DNA of 33,193 bases from Caballeronia mineralivorans PML1(12) (lineage in GTDB: Bacteria > Pseudomonadota > Gammaproteobacteria > Burkholderiales > Burkholderiaceae). Made by a program: the position numbers and the translations under genes. Shown here piece after piece: positions 1-7,842 of this stretch. Below the pieces are notes generated by a model. The model made no database searches. It saw only the letters and a program-made list of their open reading frames with translations, and had not been told where the DNA came from. Where the stretch lies: assembly GCF_001028175.1 (NCBI RefSeq), contig NZ_AEJF01000043.1, positions 1-33,193 of the forward strand, written 5' to 3'. Every line of letters starts with the position of its first letter. Position 1 is the stretch's first letter.

Positions 1-1
1 C

Positions 2-340
2 GCAGCTCCACCGCCGCCTCCTGCGACGCCCGCAGCGGCGCCTGCAGCCCCCAATCCGAGCTTTGAGAACGCCATGCGTGCCGCGATCCAGGCGGCGCTT
101 CATTACCCGGAGTCGGCGCGCATGTCCGGCATGGCGGGCCGCACGCGGGTTGGTTTCCGGTACCGCGACGGCAGCGTATCCGACATCACGCTCGTCACGT
201 CGAGCGGTAGTGGACTGCTGGATCGCGCGGCGCTTGCGGCCGTAAGGGATGCGGCTTATCCGAAACCCGAACCCGCCCAGATGGGCAAAACCCTGAACGA
301 ACAACTCTGGGTAACCTTCAATCTAAATACTAACGAATGA
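2..340 (+). CDS. Energy transducer TonB, C-terminal part (5' end outside window)
   Basis: The reading frame is already open at the window edge, so only the C-terminal ~112 residues are seen. They begin with a Pro/Ala-rich stretch typical of the periplasm-spanning region of TonB. The TonB C-terminal fold follows: a YPESAR motif, a VGFRYRDGSVSDI strand pair, SSGSGLLDRAAL and the terminal AVRDAAYP segment. TonB couples the proton-motive force, through ExbB/ExbD, to outer-membrane TonB-dependent receptors. The stop overlaps the start of the next gene by four bases (ATGA), so the two are probably translationally coupled. This suggests a dedicated TonB for one uptake system rather than the housekeeping copy, which is inference. 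Confidence 0.85.
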   Translation, partial: AAPPPPPATPAAAPAAPNPSFENAMRAAIQAALHYPESARMSGMAGRTRVGFRYRDGSVSDITLVTSSGSGLLDRAALAAVRDAAYPKPEPAQMGKTLNEQLWVTFNLNTNE

Positions 341-1899
341 AACAAACACTCTCCGTTATTGCAGCTTTGCTGGGCTTGTCCACCGTCGCCGCCGCGACCG
401 CTGCTGCACCAGCGGCGTCGCTGCCGCCCGACGCGCCCGTGCGCCACGTCCTGCTGATCAGTGTCGATGGTCTGCACACGGGCGATCTCGCGCATTTCGT
501 CGATGCTCATCCGGACAGCACGCTCGCGAGCCTTCTGAAGCAGGGCGTTGATTACACCAACGCCCATACCGTTGCTCCCGCCGATTCGTTCCCTGGGCTG
601 ATGGCCCTGATAACCGGCGGCACACCGGCCGTGACGGGCGTCTATTACGACGACTCGTACGACCGCGCGCTGGCTGCGCCGGGCAGCGATTGCAGCCGGC
701 TCGGCGCACGCGTTCGCTACGACGAGTCACTCGATATGGCTGCAGCCGATGGGCATGACATGATCGACCCCGCCAAGCTGCCTCGTGATCCGGTGCACGG
801 TTGCGTGCCGGTTTATCCCCACAGCTACCTGCGCGTCAACACGATCTTCGAAGCGGTGCATGCGGCTGGTGGTTATACCGCCTGGACCGATAAACATCCG
901 ACCTACGAACTCGTCCAGGGTCCTTCGGGCCAGGGTGTCGACGACTTGTTCCTGCCGGAGATCGGGGCGAATTACGAAGGTCTCAGCAACGTCAAAGCCA
1001 AGGAGATCACCGGTTCGCTTCCCCGCACTGAGGACTACGACGACATGAAGGGGCGGGTGATAGTCAACGAGATCGACGGTTTGACGCACGACGGGAAAAA
1101 GCGCTCAGTTGTTCCGACCGTATTCGGCCTGAACCTGCAGGCGGTCAACGTCGCGCAGAAAATCTACGGGTATAAGAACGCGGATGGTGATCTGACAGCG
1201 GGTGTGGATCGCGCGATCGGACATACCGACCAGTTGATCGGGCGCTTCGTGAGCGAGTTGGAACGGCAGGGCTTGCGTGACGACACGTTGATCATTGTGA
1301 CGGCCAAGCACGGCAATGGCCCGATCGATACCAGCCTGCTCAACAAGATCGACGTGCGGAAACTCGAGAGCGTGGTCGACAAGGCCGCACCGGGTGCGCT
1401 TGCTCAGTTGACCACCGATTACGGCGCGCTGATCTGGCTGAATAACACCTCGGCTACCCCCGCGGTGAGCGCTGCCTTGCGAGCGAATGCGGACACGCTC
1501 GGCATTGCCGATGTCGTGAGCGGCGAGCGCCTGGCACTGCGATTTCCCTCGCCATCGCGAGACAGCCGTACGCCGGATATTGTTGTCGTGTCCCGCAACG
1601 GTGTCATATTTACGCCACCTGGCGATGGCAAACTAGCCGAACATGGGGGATTCCATGACGACGACACGCGCGTTGCCTTACTCGTGTCGAATCCGCATCT
1701 CGCCGCGCAGGGACAACAGGTGACTTATCCTGTGTCGACTACGCAGGTCGCGCCAACCATCCTCGCCGCGCTCGGCTTACCGGTCAATGCACTCCAGGCT
1801 GTCGCGCAGGAAGGCACGCCGGTGCTGCCGGACGGGAGCTGGAACCCGCTTCGGCAAGTAGCGCAGGCTCAACCTGGAACACAATCGCTTGGCAAGTGA
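337..1899 (+). CDS. Exported alkaline-phosphatase-superfamily phosphodiesterase / nucleotide pyrophosphatase-like protein
   Basis: A 520-residue protein of the type I phosphodiesterase/nucleotide pyrophosphatase family (alkaline phosphatase superfamily). An N-terminal signal peptide of about 23-27 residues (MKQTLSVIAALLGLSTVAAA) implies export to the periplasm. Visible family motifs are the metal-binding LLISVDGLH (Asp44), a PADSFPG segment whose Ser84 sits where the nucleophile is expected, a TAKHGNGPID motif (His325) and AEHGGFHDDD (His436), which resembles the C-terminal metal-binding HG motif. Such enzymes hydrolyse phosphodiester or pyrophosphate bonds of nucleotides or organophosphates. 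The substrate cannot be read from sequence. Overlap with the TonB gene upstream and the regulator gene downstream suggests one transcript, possibly for organophosphate recovery (inference). Confidence 0.8.
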   Translation: MKQTLSVIAALLGLSTVAAATAAAPAASLPPDAPVRHVLLISVDGLHTGDLAHFVDAHPDSTLASLLKQGVDYTNAHTVAPADSFPGLMALITGGTPAVTGVYYDDSYDRALAAPGSDCSRLGARVRYDESLDMAAADGHDMIDPAKLPRDPVHGCVPVYPHSYLRVNTIFEAVHAAGGYTAWTDKHPTYELVQGPSGQGVDDLFLPEIGANYEGLSNVKAKEITGSLPRTEDYDDMKGRVIVNEIDGLTHDGKKRSVVPTVFGLNLQAVNVAQKIYGYKNADGDLTAGVDRAIGHTDQLIGRFVSELERQGLRDDTLIIVTAKHGNGPIDTSLLNKIDVRKLESVVDKAAPGALAQLTTDYGALIWLNNTSATPAVSAALRANADTLGIADVVSGERLALRFPSPSRDSRTPDIVVVSRNGVIFTPPGDGKLAEHGGFHDDDTRVALLVSNPHLAAQGQQVTYPVSTTQVAPTILAALGLPVNALQAVAQEGTPVLPDGSWNPLRQVAQAQPGTQSLGK

Positions 1900-2614
1900 A
1901 CAGGCCATCGTCCGCTCGATCGGACGGAAGTACCGCATTCTGGTCGTCGAAGACGACCCGAGTGCGGCGCTGGAAGTCAGGGCAGCGCTCGAAGACTATG
2001 GTTTCGACGTCGAGTGCGTGTCGTCCGGACATGACGGCTTGTTGCGCGCGATCGACGGCGAGTTCGACGCGGTGGTGCTCGACCGCATGCTGCCTGATAT
2101 AGACGGCCTGTCGATCCTGTCGACGCTGCGTAACATCGGCAGGCGGACACCGGTGCTGATCCTGAGCGCGCTCGCAGCAGTCGATGAGCGCGTGCGGGGC
2201 TTGCGCGCCGGGGGCGACGATTACGTCACCAAGCCATTCGACAGTCTCGAACTCACCGCGCGTCTCAATGTCCTGCTGCGTCGCCAATCGTCGTCGGCGG
2301 CGGCACCCTCGATGCTGAGTGTCGGCGATCTGATCCTCGACCCCGGCATGCACCGGGCGCAACGCGCCGGCCAGACACTCGACCTGAAGCCGCGTGAATA
2401 CAGTTTGCTTGAATTCATGATGCGGCATGCCGGTCAGGTCGTCACCCGCACCCTCTTGTTCGAGTCGGTCTGGAACTACCATTTCAATGCGCAGACCAAC
2501 GTGATCGACATGCATATCGGCCATCTGCGCCGTAAGGTCAGCCTCAACGGGCGCATGTCGTCGATGATCCATACGGTACGTAATGTCGGCTATATTCTCC
2601 AGGCCTCGGAGTAG
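1889..2614 (+). CDS. OmpR-family two-component response regulator
   Basis: A 241-residue response regulator. The receiver domain (about residues 16-128) has the acidic pair EDD (21-23), phosphoacceptor Asp65 in VVLDRMLPD, the switch serine near 93 and Lys115 in VTKPF. A winged-helix DNA-binding domain follows (about 140-238), with the conserved VVTRTLLFESVW and IDMHIGHLRRKV segments. The start is TTG at 1889: the frame is closed by a stop at 1859 and has no ATG or GTG between. This gives an 11-base overlap with the phosphodiesterase gene. The next gene encodes its likely sensor kinase. The regulated genes are unknown; the upstream TonB/phosphodiesterase genes are natural candidates. Confidence 0.93.
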   Translation: MASEQAIVRSIGRKYRILVVEDDPSAALEVRAALEDYGFDVECVSSGHDGLLRAIDGEFDAVVLDRMLPDIDGLSILSTLRNIGRRTPVLILSALAAVDERVRGLRAGGDDYVTKPFDSLELTARLNVLLRRQSSSAAAPSMLSVGDLILDPGMHRAQRAGQTLDLKPREYSLLEFMMRHAGQVVTRTLLFESVWNYHFNAQTNVIDMHIGHLRRKVSLNGRMSSMIHTVRNVGYILQASE

Positions 2615-2618
2615 TCGC

Positions 2619-3959
2619 GTGGCGCGCCTGCATCCGGGCAGCATCGGCTGGCTGCTGCTGGTATTCGTCAGTTCGGCGATAGCGCTGTTCGCATTGCTTT
2701 ACTGGCTGACCAGCGGTTACCTGCTTCACCAGGTCGACGAACGCCTGAACGGAGAGGTGGCGGAGTTTCAATCGCTCGGCCGTGACGAAGCCATCGCGAC
2801 CATCAGTGCACTGAGCCGGCGCGACGTTGCGGACAGCCGGCCCTATGGCCTCTTCGACGGGAACGGCAGGCGGCTTGCGGGCAACGTCGATACTCTTCCG
2901 GCGGAAAAAGACGGTAAGCCATTTGACTACGCGCAGGCGACCCGCGAGGGACGCAGCCGGGTGATGAGCCAATATCGCGGCATCATTGTGCCGACCAAAA
3001 GCGGACTGCGGATCGTCGTCGGGCATTCGATCGACGAGATCATCGTGTTCGACCGCACGCTGGTGACAACGCTATGCACGGGTCTCGCGCTGACAATCCT
3101 GCTTGCGGTCGGCTGCGGCGCCGCGCTGAACAGGATGTCGAACCGGCGTATTCGCGCCATCAGCGAAACGAGCCGTGAAATCATGGCGGGCCAACTAGAC
3201 CGGCGCCTGCCTACGCGTCATACCAACCACGATCTTGACCGGCTCGCGGGAATCGTCAACACGATGCTCGATGAAATAGAGCGGCTCGTGAGCGAGGTCC
3301 GCGGTGTGTGCGCCGGCATTGCTCATGATCTGCGTACGCCGATGACAAGTCTGCGTGGCGGGCTCGAACGGGCGCGCCGCCGCTCGAATACGGTCGACGA
3401 CTATGCAGGCGCAATCGATACGGCGATCGAGCAGTCGGATGTGGTGCTCAATCGCTTTACGGCCCTGCTGAGAATTGCAGAGATCGAGGCAGGCGGACGG
3501 CGCGCGAGTTTTGGTTCGATCTCGCTGCATACCGTGCTGCGCGACGTGGTTGAACTTTACGAGCCGCTCGCCGAGCATCGCGGCTTGTCGATGAAGGTGC
3601 ATGCGCCTGTATCGGTCGAAGTCATCGGCGATGTCGACCTGTTGTTCGGGGCGATCGAGAACCTGCTCGACAACGCGCTGAAGTTCACGCCAAGGGGTGG
3701 GGAAGTAACGCTCGAGGTTTGGCACGACAACGGCTTTCCCGCGCTGCAAATTGCAGACACCGGACCGGGTATCGATGTGGGCGAGCGCGAAGCGGTGCTT
3801 CGGCCGTTTTATCGGAGCGCGGGTGCGCAAGCGCACATGACGGCAGGGCACGGTCTTGGCCTGAGCCTTGTCGCTGCCATTGCCCGCATGCATGGGGCCG
3901 ACTTCGAGATCGGGGATAACCAGCCAGGCTGCAAGATGCTGTTGCGGTTTAGAGGGTAG
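2619..3959 (+). CDS. Membrane sensor histidine kinase, partner of the preceding regulator
   Basis: A sensor kinase of about 446 residues. I prefer GTG 2619 as start because a GGAG-containing site (2608-2611) lies just upstream and it follows the regulator stop by 4 bases. An in-frame ATG at 2583 would add 12 residues and overlap the regulator. There is a transmembrane helix near residues 10-30, a periplasmic sensor loop of about 110 residues, a second helix near 146-168 and a HAMP linker. The H-box AGIAHDLRTPMTSL (His about 236) and the ATP-binding motifs NLLDNALKF, DTGPGID and GHGLGLSL follow. It autophosphorylates and passes phosphate to the regulator encoded upstream. The stop lies only 4 bases from that of the convergent LysR gene. 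Confidence 0.92.
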   Translation: MARLHPGSIGWLLLVFVSSAIALFALLYWLTSGYLLHQVDERLNGEVAEFQSLGRDEAIATISALSRRDVADSRPYGLFDGNGRRLAGNVDTLPAEKDGKPFDYAQATREGRSRVMSQYRGIIVPTKSGLRIVVGHSIDEIIVFDRTLVTTLCTGLALTILLAVGCGAALNRMSNRRIRAISETSREIMAGQLDRRLPTRHTNHDLDRLAGIVNTMLDEIERLVSEVRGVCAGIAHDLRTPMTSLRGGLERARRRSNTVDDYAGAIDTAIEQSDVVLNRFTALLRIAEIEAGGRRASFGSISLHTVLRDVVELYEPLAEHRGLSMKVHAPVSVEVIGDVDLLFGAIENLLDNALKFTPRGGEVTLEVWHDNGFPALQIADTGPGIDVGEREAVLRPFYRSAGAQAHMTAGHGLGLSLVAAIARMHGADFEIGDNQPGCKMLLRFRG

Positions 3960-3963
3960 GGGC

Positions 3964-4881
3964 TCAGTTGTGACGGTCCGGCTGGCGCAGGAAACCCTTG
4001 ACTGCTTTCTGCGTCTCCTCCAGCAATGCTTCGGCGAGCCGCGATAGCGGCCGGTCCTTGGAATAGACCGCCCAGGCATCGATGGTGGTCTTGGGGCGAA
4101 ACGGCAACGCGACAATGTGCTGCTGGCTGGAGTGCGCGATGGCGGAGAACGCGTCGACTACCGCCACGCCAACGCCGGCACCGACCAACATGCACGCGGT
4201 CTCCGAATAGCGCGCCTCGACCGCCACGCGATACGGCACACCGGCGTCGCGAAATGCGGCGGCAATGAGCGAACTGACGCGTGCGAGACTGGACAGGCCA
4301 ATCAGCGGATACGGCTTGAGGTCGGCCGGAGCAACGCGCTTGCGCCGCGCAAGCGGATGTCCCGCGGGCACGACGCAAACCATATCGATCGAGGCGATTT
4401 TCACCATCTGCAGAGCGTGCTTCAGTTCGGGTTCGAGGGCGATGGCTAGACCGAAATCGGCCGCCAACGCTTCGACGCTCTCGATCACCTTGTATGAATC
4501 GACGACGTCGCACACTACCTTGACCTCGGGCTTGCCGACCATGAAGCGCTGGATTGCTTGGGGAAGCATTGAGTGACCAAGCTGCGGCGTGGCGCTCACA
4601 CGCACATGTCCGAGGCGATTCTCCTTGATGTCCTCGACCGTCTGATCGAGCGCCTCCGAATACATGAACATGGCTTCCGAGGCACTGAACAACGTCTTCG
4701 CCTCCTCGCGCGGGACCAGGCGATTTCCCAAGCGATTAAACAGCCGAAAGCCGAGTTCCGACTCCAGTTGCCCGAGCGCGTTGCTGACAGCCGGTTGCGA
4801 AATGCCGAGCACGCGGCTCGCACCGACCGTAGTCTGCGAAGTCATTACGGCCCTGAAGATTCCAAGCAGTCTCGAGTTCAC
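3964..4881 (-). CDS. LysR-family transcriptional regulator
   Basis: A 305-residue LysR-type regulator. The N-terminal winged helix (about residues 3-60) contains SRVLGISQPAVSNALGQLE and LFNRLGNRLVP. The effector-binding domain starts near residue 92 (VRVSATPQLG) and runs to the C-terminus. The start is a GTG codon at 4881 with an AAAAGG ribosome-binding site 5 bases upstream. It is divergent from the MFS/ureide gene run, the classic LysR arrangement, so it most likely senses a substrate or intermediate of that pathway and activates those genes. The effector is unknown. Its 3' end converges on the kinase gene with 4 bases between the stops, leaving no room for a separate terminator. Confidence 0.92.
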   Translation of the reverse strand: MNSRLLGIFRAVMTSQTTVGASRVLGISQPAVSNALGQLESELGFRLFNRLGNRLVPREEAKTLFSASEAMFMYSEALDQTVEDIKENRLGHVRVSATPQLGHSMLPQAIQRFMVGKPEVKVVCDVVDSYKVIESVEALAADFGLAIALEPELKHALQMVKIASIDMVCVVPAGHPLARRKRVAPADLKPYPLIGLSSLARVSSLIAAAFRDAGVPYRVAVEARYSETACMLVGAGVGVAVVDAFSAIAHSSQQHIVALPFRPKTTIDAWAVYSKDRPLSRLAEALLEETQKAVKGFLRQPDRHN

Positions 4882-4920
4882 GATAACCTTTTCTTATATG
4901 TTCCGATTAATTTTCTATAG

Positions 4921-4949
4921 TTGATTATTGTAATTCCGCTTTCAATAAT
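4921..4949 (+). promoter_or_regulatory. Candidate sigma-70 promoter of the MFS/ureide operon, with a small LysR-type dyad
   Basis: A TTGATT hexamer (4921-4926) is separated by exactly 17 bases from AATAAT (4944-4949), a reasonable -35/-10 pair reading toward the MFS gene. An interrupted dyad, ATTA-TTG-TAAT (4924-4934), overlaps the -35 element in the LysR/MFS intergenic region and could be part of a LysR binding site. Transcription would then start near 4956, which rules out a TTG start codon at 4921 for the permease. Pattern-based only. Confidence 0.45.
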
Positions 4950-5025
4950 GGGTCCAGCCGTTATCCGCAAACCGAAGACCGGGATGCGCGCGTTGACGGC
5001 ACAATCTCCTGGACCGGGACAACTC

Positions 5026-6357
5026 ATGAACACAGTCGCACACGCCAATGTTTCAGGTTCCGATGAAGCGGTCATGCAAAGAGTGGCATGGAAAATCCTG
5101 CCATTCCTGATGCTGCTGTACTTCGTCGCGTTCGTCGACCGGGTCAATATCTCCTTCGCCTCGTTGCAGATGAATGCGGATGTCGGGCTGTCGAGCGTTG
5201 CTTATGGAATCGGCGCGAGCGCGTTCTTTGTGAGCTACTTTCTGTTCGAAGTGCCAAGCAATTTTGCGCTCTCGAAGATCGGTCCGCGGCTGTGGATCGC
5301 GCGCATCATGATCACGTGGGGTCTAGTGTCCGGCGCCATGATGTTCGTCTCCGGCGAGAGGAGTTTTTATTTGCTCCGCTTCCTGCTCGGCATGGCTGAA
5401 GCCGGGTTTTTCCCGGGGATTGTGGTGTACCTGAGCCGCTGGTTCACTGCGAGTTATCGAGGGCGGGTCACGAGTATTTTTATTGTCGCGATCCCGTTAT
5501 CGGGCCTGATCGGAGGCCCAATTTCCGGACTGATTCTCGACCGCATGAATGGCGCGGCCGGCCTGCGCGGCTGGCAATGGATGTTCTTGCTGGAGGCGAT
5601 TCCGGCCATAGCGCTTGGCGTCGTATGCCTGTGGCGGCTGGCCGATCACCCCGCCGGTGTAACGTGGCTGAGCCAGGACGACAAGGACCGGTTGGAGCAT
5701 CTGCTCGACAGCGAGCGCCGCGCACTGGACTCGGAAGTGCGCTATCCACTGTCGGCCGCGTTCGCCAATCCCGCTGTGTTGCTGCTTGCCGGCACGCTGT
5801 TCTGCATTGTGTTCGGTACGACCGGTATCGCGTTCTTCCTGCCGCAGATCATCAAGAGCTTTGGCTACAGCAACACGGCCGTCGGTTTCCTGAGTGCCGT
5901 ACCGTATCTGGCCGGCGTGATTGCGATGGTGGCCTGGGCACGCCATTCCGACACGCGTCGGGAACGCGTCGCGCACCTTTTCACCGCGACGCTGTTCGGC
6001 TCAATCGGGTTTGTCGCGCTTGGCTTGCTGCTGCCTGTGCACTGGGCCGCCATGATCGGCCTGTGCCTCGCGGCGATGGGTGTCTATGCTTCCAATGCGC
6101 TGCTCTGGACGCTGCCATCCGAACTGATGACCGGCACCAAGGCTGCCGTGGCCATAGGTGTCATCAACTCGCTGGCGAACCTGTCCGGAGTCATCGCGCC
6201 GAGCTTGCTGGGCTGGAGTCGCCAGGTCAGCGGCGGGTTCGCCATGCCGGCGTGGATCTTTGCCGGCTTCTTGATTTTAGGCACGGTGCTGGCGGCACTA
6301 TTCGGCCGGACTTCCATGTTCGCGGCATCGCGACGTGCATTGCTGAAGGCAGTTTGA
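5026..6357 (+). CDS. MFS transporter, anion:cation symporter (ACS)-like family
   Basis: A 12-helix major facilitator of about 443 residues from the chosen ATG. Features include the first helix LPFLMLLYFVAFVDRVNISFA, a segment LLGMAEAGFFPGIVVYLSRW and the RGRVTSIF loop. These are characteristic of the ACS family, which imports organic anions such as phthalate, tartrate, glucarate or allantoate-type acids. Start choice: the frame is open upstream, but the probable promoter lies at 4921-4949, and ATG 5026 directly precedes a normal ACS N-terminus. ATG 4984 is the alternative. It is the first gene of a run with ureidoglycolate-lyase-like and allantoinase-like genes, with one base between its stop and the next start, so it probably imports their substrate (inference). 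Confidence 0.88.
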   Translation: MNTVAHANVSGSDEAVMQRVAWKILPFLMLLYFVAFVDRVNISFASLQMNADVGLSSVAYGIGASAFFVSYFLFEVPSNFALSKIGPRLWIARIMITWGLVSGAMMFVSGERSFYLLRFLLGMAEAGFFPGIVVYLSRWFTASYRGRVTSIFIVAIPLSGLIGGPISGLILDRMNGAAGLRGWQWMFLLEAIPAIALGVVCLWRLADHPAGVTWLSQDDKDRLEHLLDSERRALDSEVRYPLSAAFANPAVLLLAGTLFCIVFGTTGIAFFLPQIIKSFGYSNTAVGFLSAVPYLAGVIAMVAWARHSDTRRERVAHLFTATLFGSIGFVALGLLLPVHWAAMIGLCLAAMGVYASNALLWTLPSELMTGTKAAVAIGVINSLANLSGVIAPSLLGWSRQVSGGFAMPAWIFAGFLILGTVLAALFGRTSMFAASRRALLKAV

Positions 6358-6358
6358 T

Positions 6359-6868
6359 ATGACGATGTCAGGCACATTACATTACCTCGACGCGCAGACA
6401 TTGAGCGCGGACGCGTTCGAGTTGTACGGCGACGTTCTCGAGAACAAGACTAACCAGCGGCGGCGCGATTTTTCGACGCCGTTCGCCGGACTGGACGCCG
6501 GCACTACCCCGCGTTTTTGGGTCAACTGTTTGCAACCCAGCCCGACCCGCTCGATCGTGATCGATTTGATGGAGTGTCATCCGCGGTCCCCTCAGACATT
6601 CATTCCGATGCGTGAGGTTCCGTATCTGATCGCGGTCGCTCTGTCCGGCGACGATGGTCTTCCTGACCCTCGTACGCTTAGCGCCTTCACCAGTGAGGGT
6701 GGACAAGGCGTGTGCTACCGGCGCTCAGTCTGGCATTTCGCGTTCACTTCACTCGACGACATCAACGAGGTTGCGGTGATCATGGCGGACAGCGGCCACG
6801 GCGACACCCTCTTTGCGAGACTGGCCCAGCCGGTTATCGTCGATCTATCGAGCAGGGGCACATCATGA
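6359..6868 (+). CDS. Ureidoglycolate lyase (AllA) family protein
   Basis: A 169-residue cupin-fold protein matching the ureidoglycolate lyase/hydrolase family. The diagnostic segments are ECHPRSPQTFIPM near residues 75-90 (family pattern HP..SQAF.P) and GVCYRRSVWHFAF near 118-130 (family pattern G..Y.RG.WH). Family members split ureidoglycolate into glyoxylate and urea, the last step of one allantoin degradation route. The usual Gly after Arg in the second motif is Ser here, and the N-terminal half is less typical, so a related ureido-acid substrate is possible. It starts one base after the permease stop and overlaps the allantoinase-like gene by four bases (ATGA), so co-translation is likely. 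Confidence 0.8.
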   Translation: MTMSGTLHYLDAQTLSADAFELYGDVLENKTNQRRRDFSTPFAGLDAGTTPRFWVNCLQPSPTRSIVIDLMECHPRSPQTFIPMREVPYLIAVALSGDDGLPDPRTLSAFTSEGGQGVCYRRSVWHFAFTSLDDINEVAVIMADSGHGDTLFARLAQPVIVDLSSRGTS

Positions 6869-7791
6869 ACAACCAGCACGATCACCTCGAACGGAACTTC
6901 ACCGGCTATGGGCGTCATCCGCCTGACCCGCGGTGGCCTAAGGACGCCAGGCTGGCGGTCAATATCGTCGTCAACTACGAGGAAGGCTCGGAAGCGTCGT
7001 TCCCGGATGGCGATGGCCACTCTGAAAGCGGTCTGGCCGAAGGTGGATCAGGCGGCTTCGAAGGCCGCGATCTCGCAGCGGAATCGATGTTCGAATATGG
7101 CAGCCGGGTCGGCATCTGGCGTGTGCTGCGCCTGCTGGAAGAACGCGGCTTGCCCGCCACGGCATTCGCCTGCTCGCAGGCGCTGGAGCGCAATCCCGAA
7201 TTCGCCCAGTTTATTCGTGACAGCGACATGGACGTCTGCAGCCACGGCCGACGCTGGATCCGGGCACAACATCTCACCGAGGAGCAGGAAGCGCAGGAAA
7301 TCAGGCGCGCGTTCGATTCGATCATCCAAACCACCGGACGGCCGCCGGCGGGATGGTATTGCCGTTATGCGCCAACCGTTCACACCCGCAAGCTATTGGT
7401 CGAGCATGGTGGTTTCATCTACGATTCCGACGCCTATAACGACGAGCTTCCGTACTGGACGACTGTGCAGCAAAAACCGCATCTGGTGATTCCGTACAGC
7501 CTCACCAATAATGACGTTAAGTTCGCGCGCGGCGCGATGGCAACCGGAGACGACTTCTTCGCGTTCATCAACGACGCTGTCGAGATGCTGTGTCGCGAAG
7601 GCGCGCAAACGCCCAAGATGATGTCAATCGGTTTGCATGTCCGTCTGATCGGTCATCCTGGCCGTGCCGCAGGACTCGAGCGGCTGCTGGACAGCCTCGT
7701 GCGGCGTACCGATGTCTGGATGTGCCGCCGCATAGACATCGCGCATCACTGGTTGCAGACGTTTCCTTTTGGCGCCGCAGAGCGGAGTTAA
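6865..7791 (+). CDS. puuE: PuuE-type allantoinase / polysaccharide-deacetylase-fold hydrolase
   Basis: A 308-residue NodB-homology (carbohydrate esterase 4-like) protein of the PuuE group. It shows YGRHPPDPRWPKDARLAV at the N-terminus, NYEEGSEASFPDGD, SMFEYGSRVGIWRVLRL, DVCSHGRRWI, GFIYDSDAYNDELPYW, KPHLVIPYSL and SIGLHVRLIGHPGRAAGL. These are the signature blocks of the metal-independent allantoinases that open the hydantoin ring of allantoin to give allantoate. The true start is ATG 6865, overlapping the preceding stop; the frame is open further upstream but there it lies antiphase within the lyase gene. No allantoicase or allantoate amidohydrolase is visible nearby, so the substrate may be allantoin or another hydantoin-like ureide. 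Confidence 0.82.
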   Translation: MNNQHDHLERNFTGYGRHPPDPRWPKDARLAVNIVVNYEEGSEASFPDGDGHSESGLAEGGSGGFEGRDLAAESMFEYGSRVGIWRVLRLLEERGLPATAFACSQALERNPEFAQFIRDSDMDVCSHGRRWIRAQHLTEEQEAQEIRRAFDSIIQTTGRPPAGWYCRYAPTVHTRKLLVEHGGFIYDSDAYNDELPYWTTVQQKPHLVIPYSLTNNDVKFARGAMATGDDFFAFINDAVEMLCREGAQTPKMMSIGLHVRLIGHPGRAAGLERLLDSLVRRTDVWMCRRIDIAHHWLQTFPFGAAERS

Positions 7792-7842
7792 AAGAAGCGT
7801 TCACACCGGACGTTTCCGGCATCGATCGACGAGGGATTCACG

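Noticed and set aside
1784..2644. Long - strand frame over the response regulator gene
   Set aside because: It mirrors the codons of a confidently identified regulator and has no recognisable domain.
4921..5025. N-terminal extension of the MFS permease from a TTG at 4921
   Set aside because: The TTG is part of a likely -35 box, and the extra residues do not resemble an MFS N-terminus.
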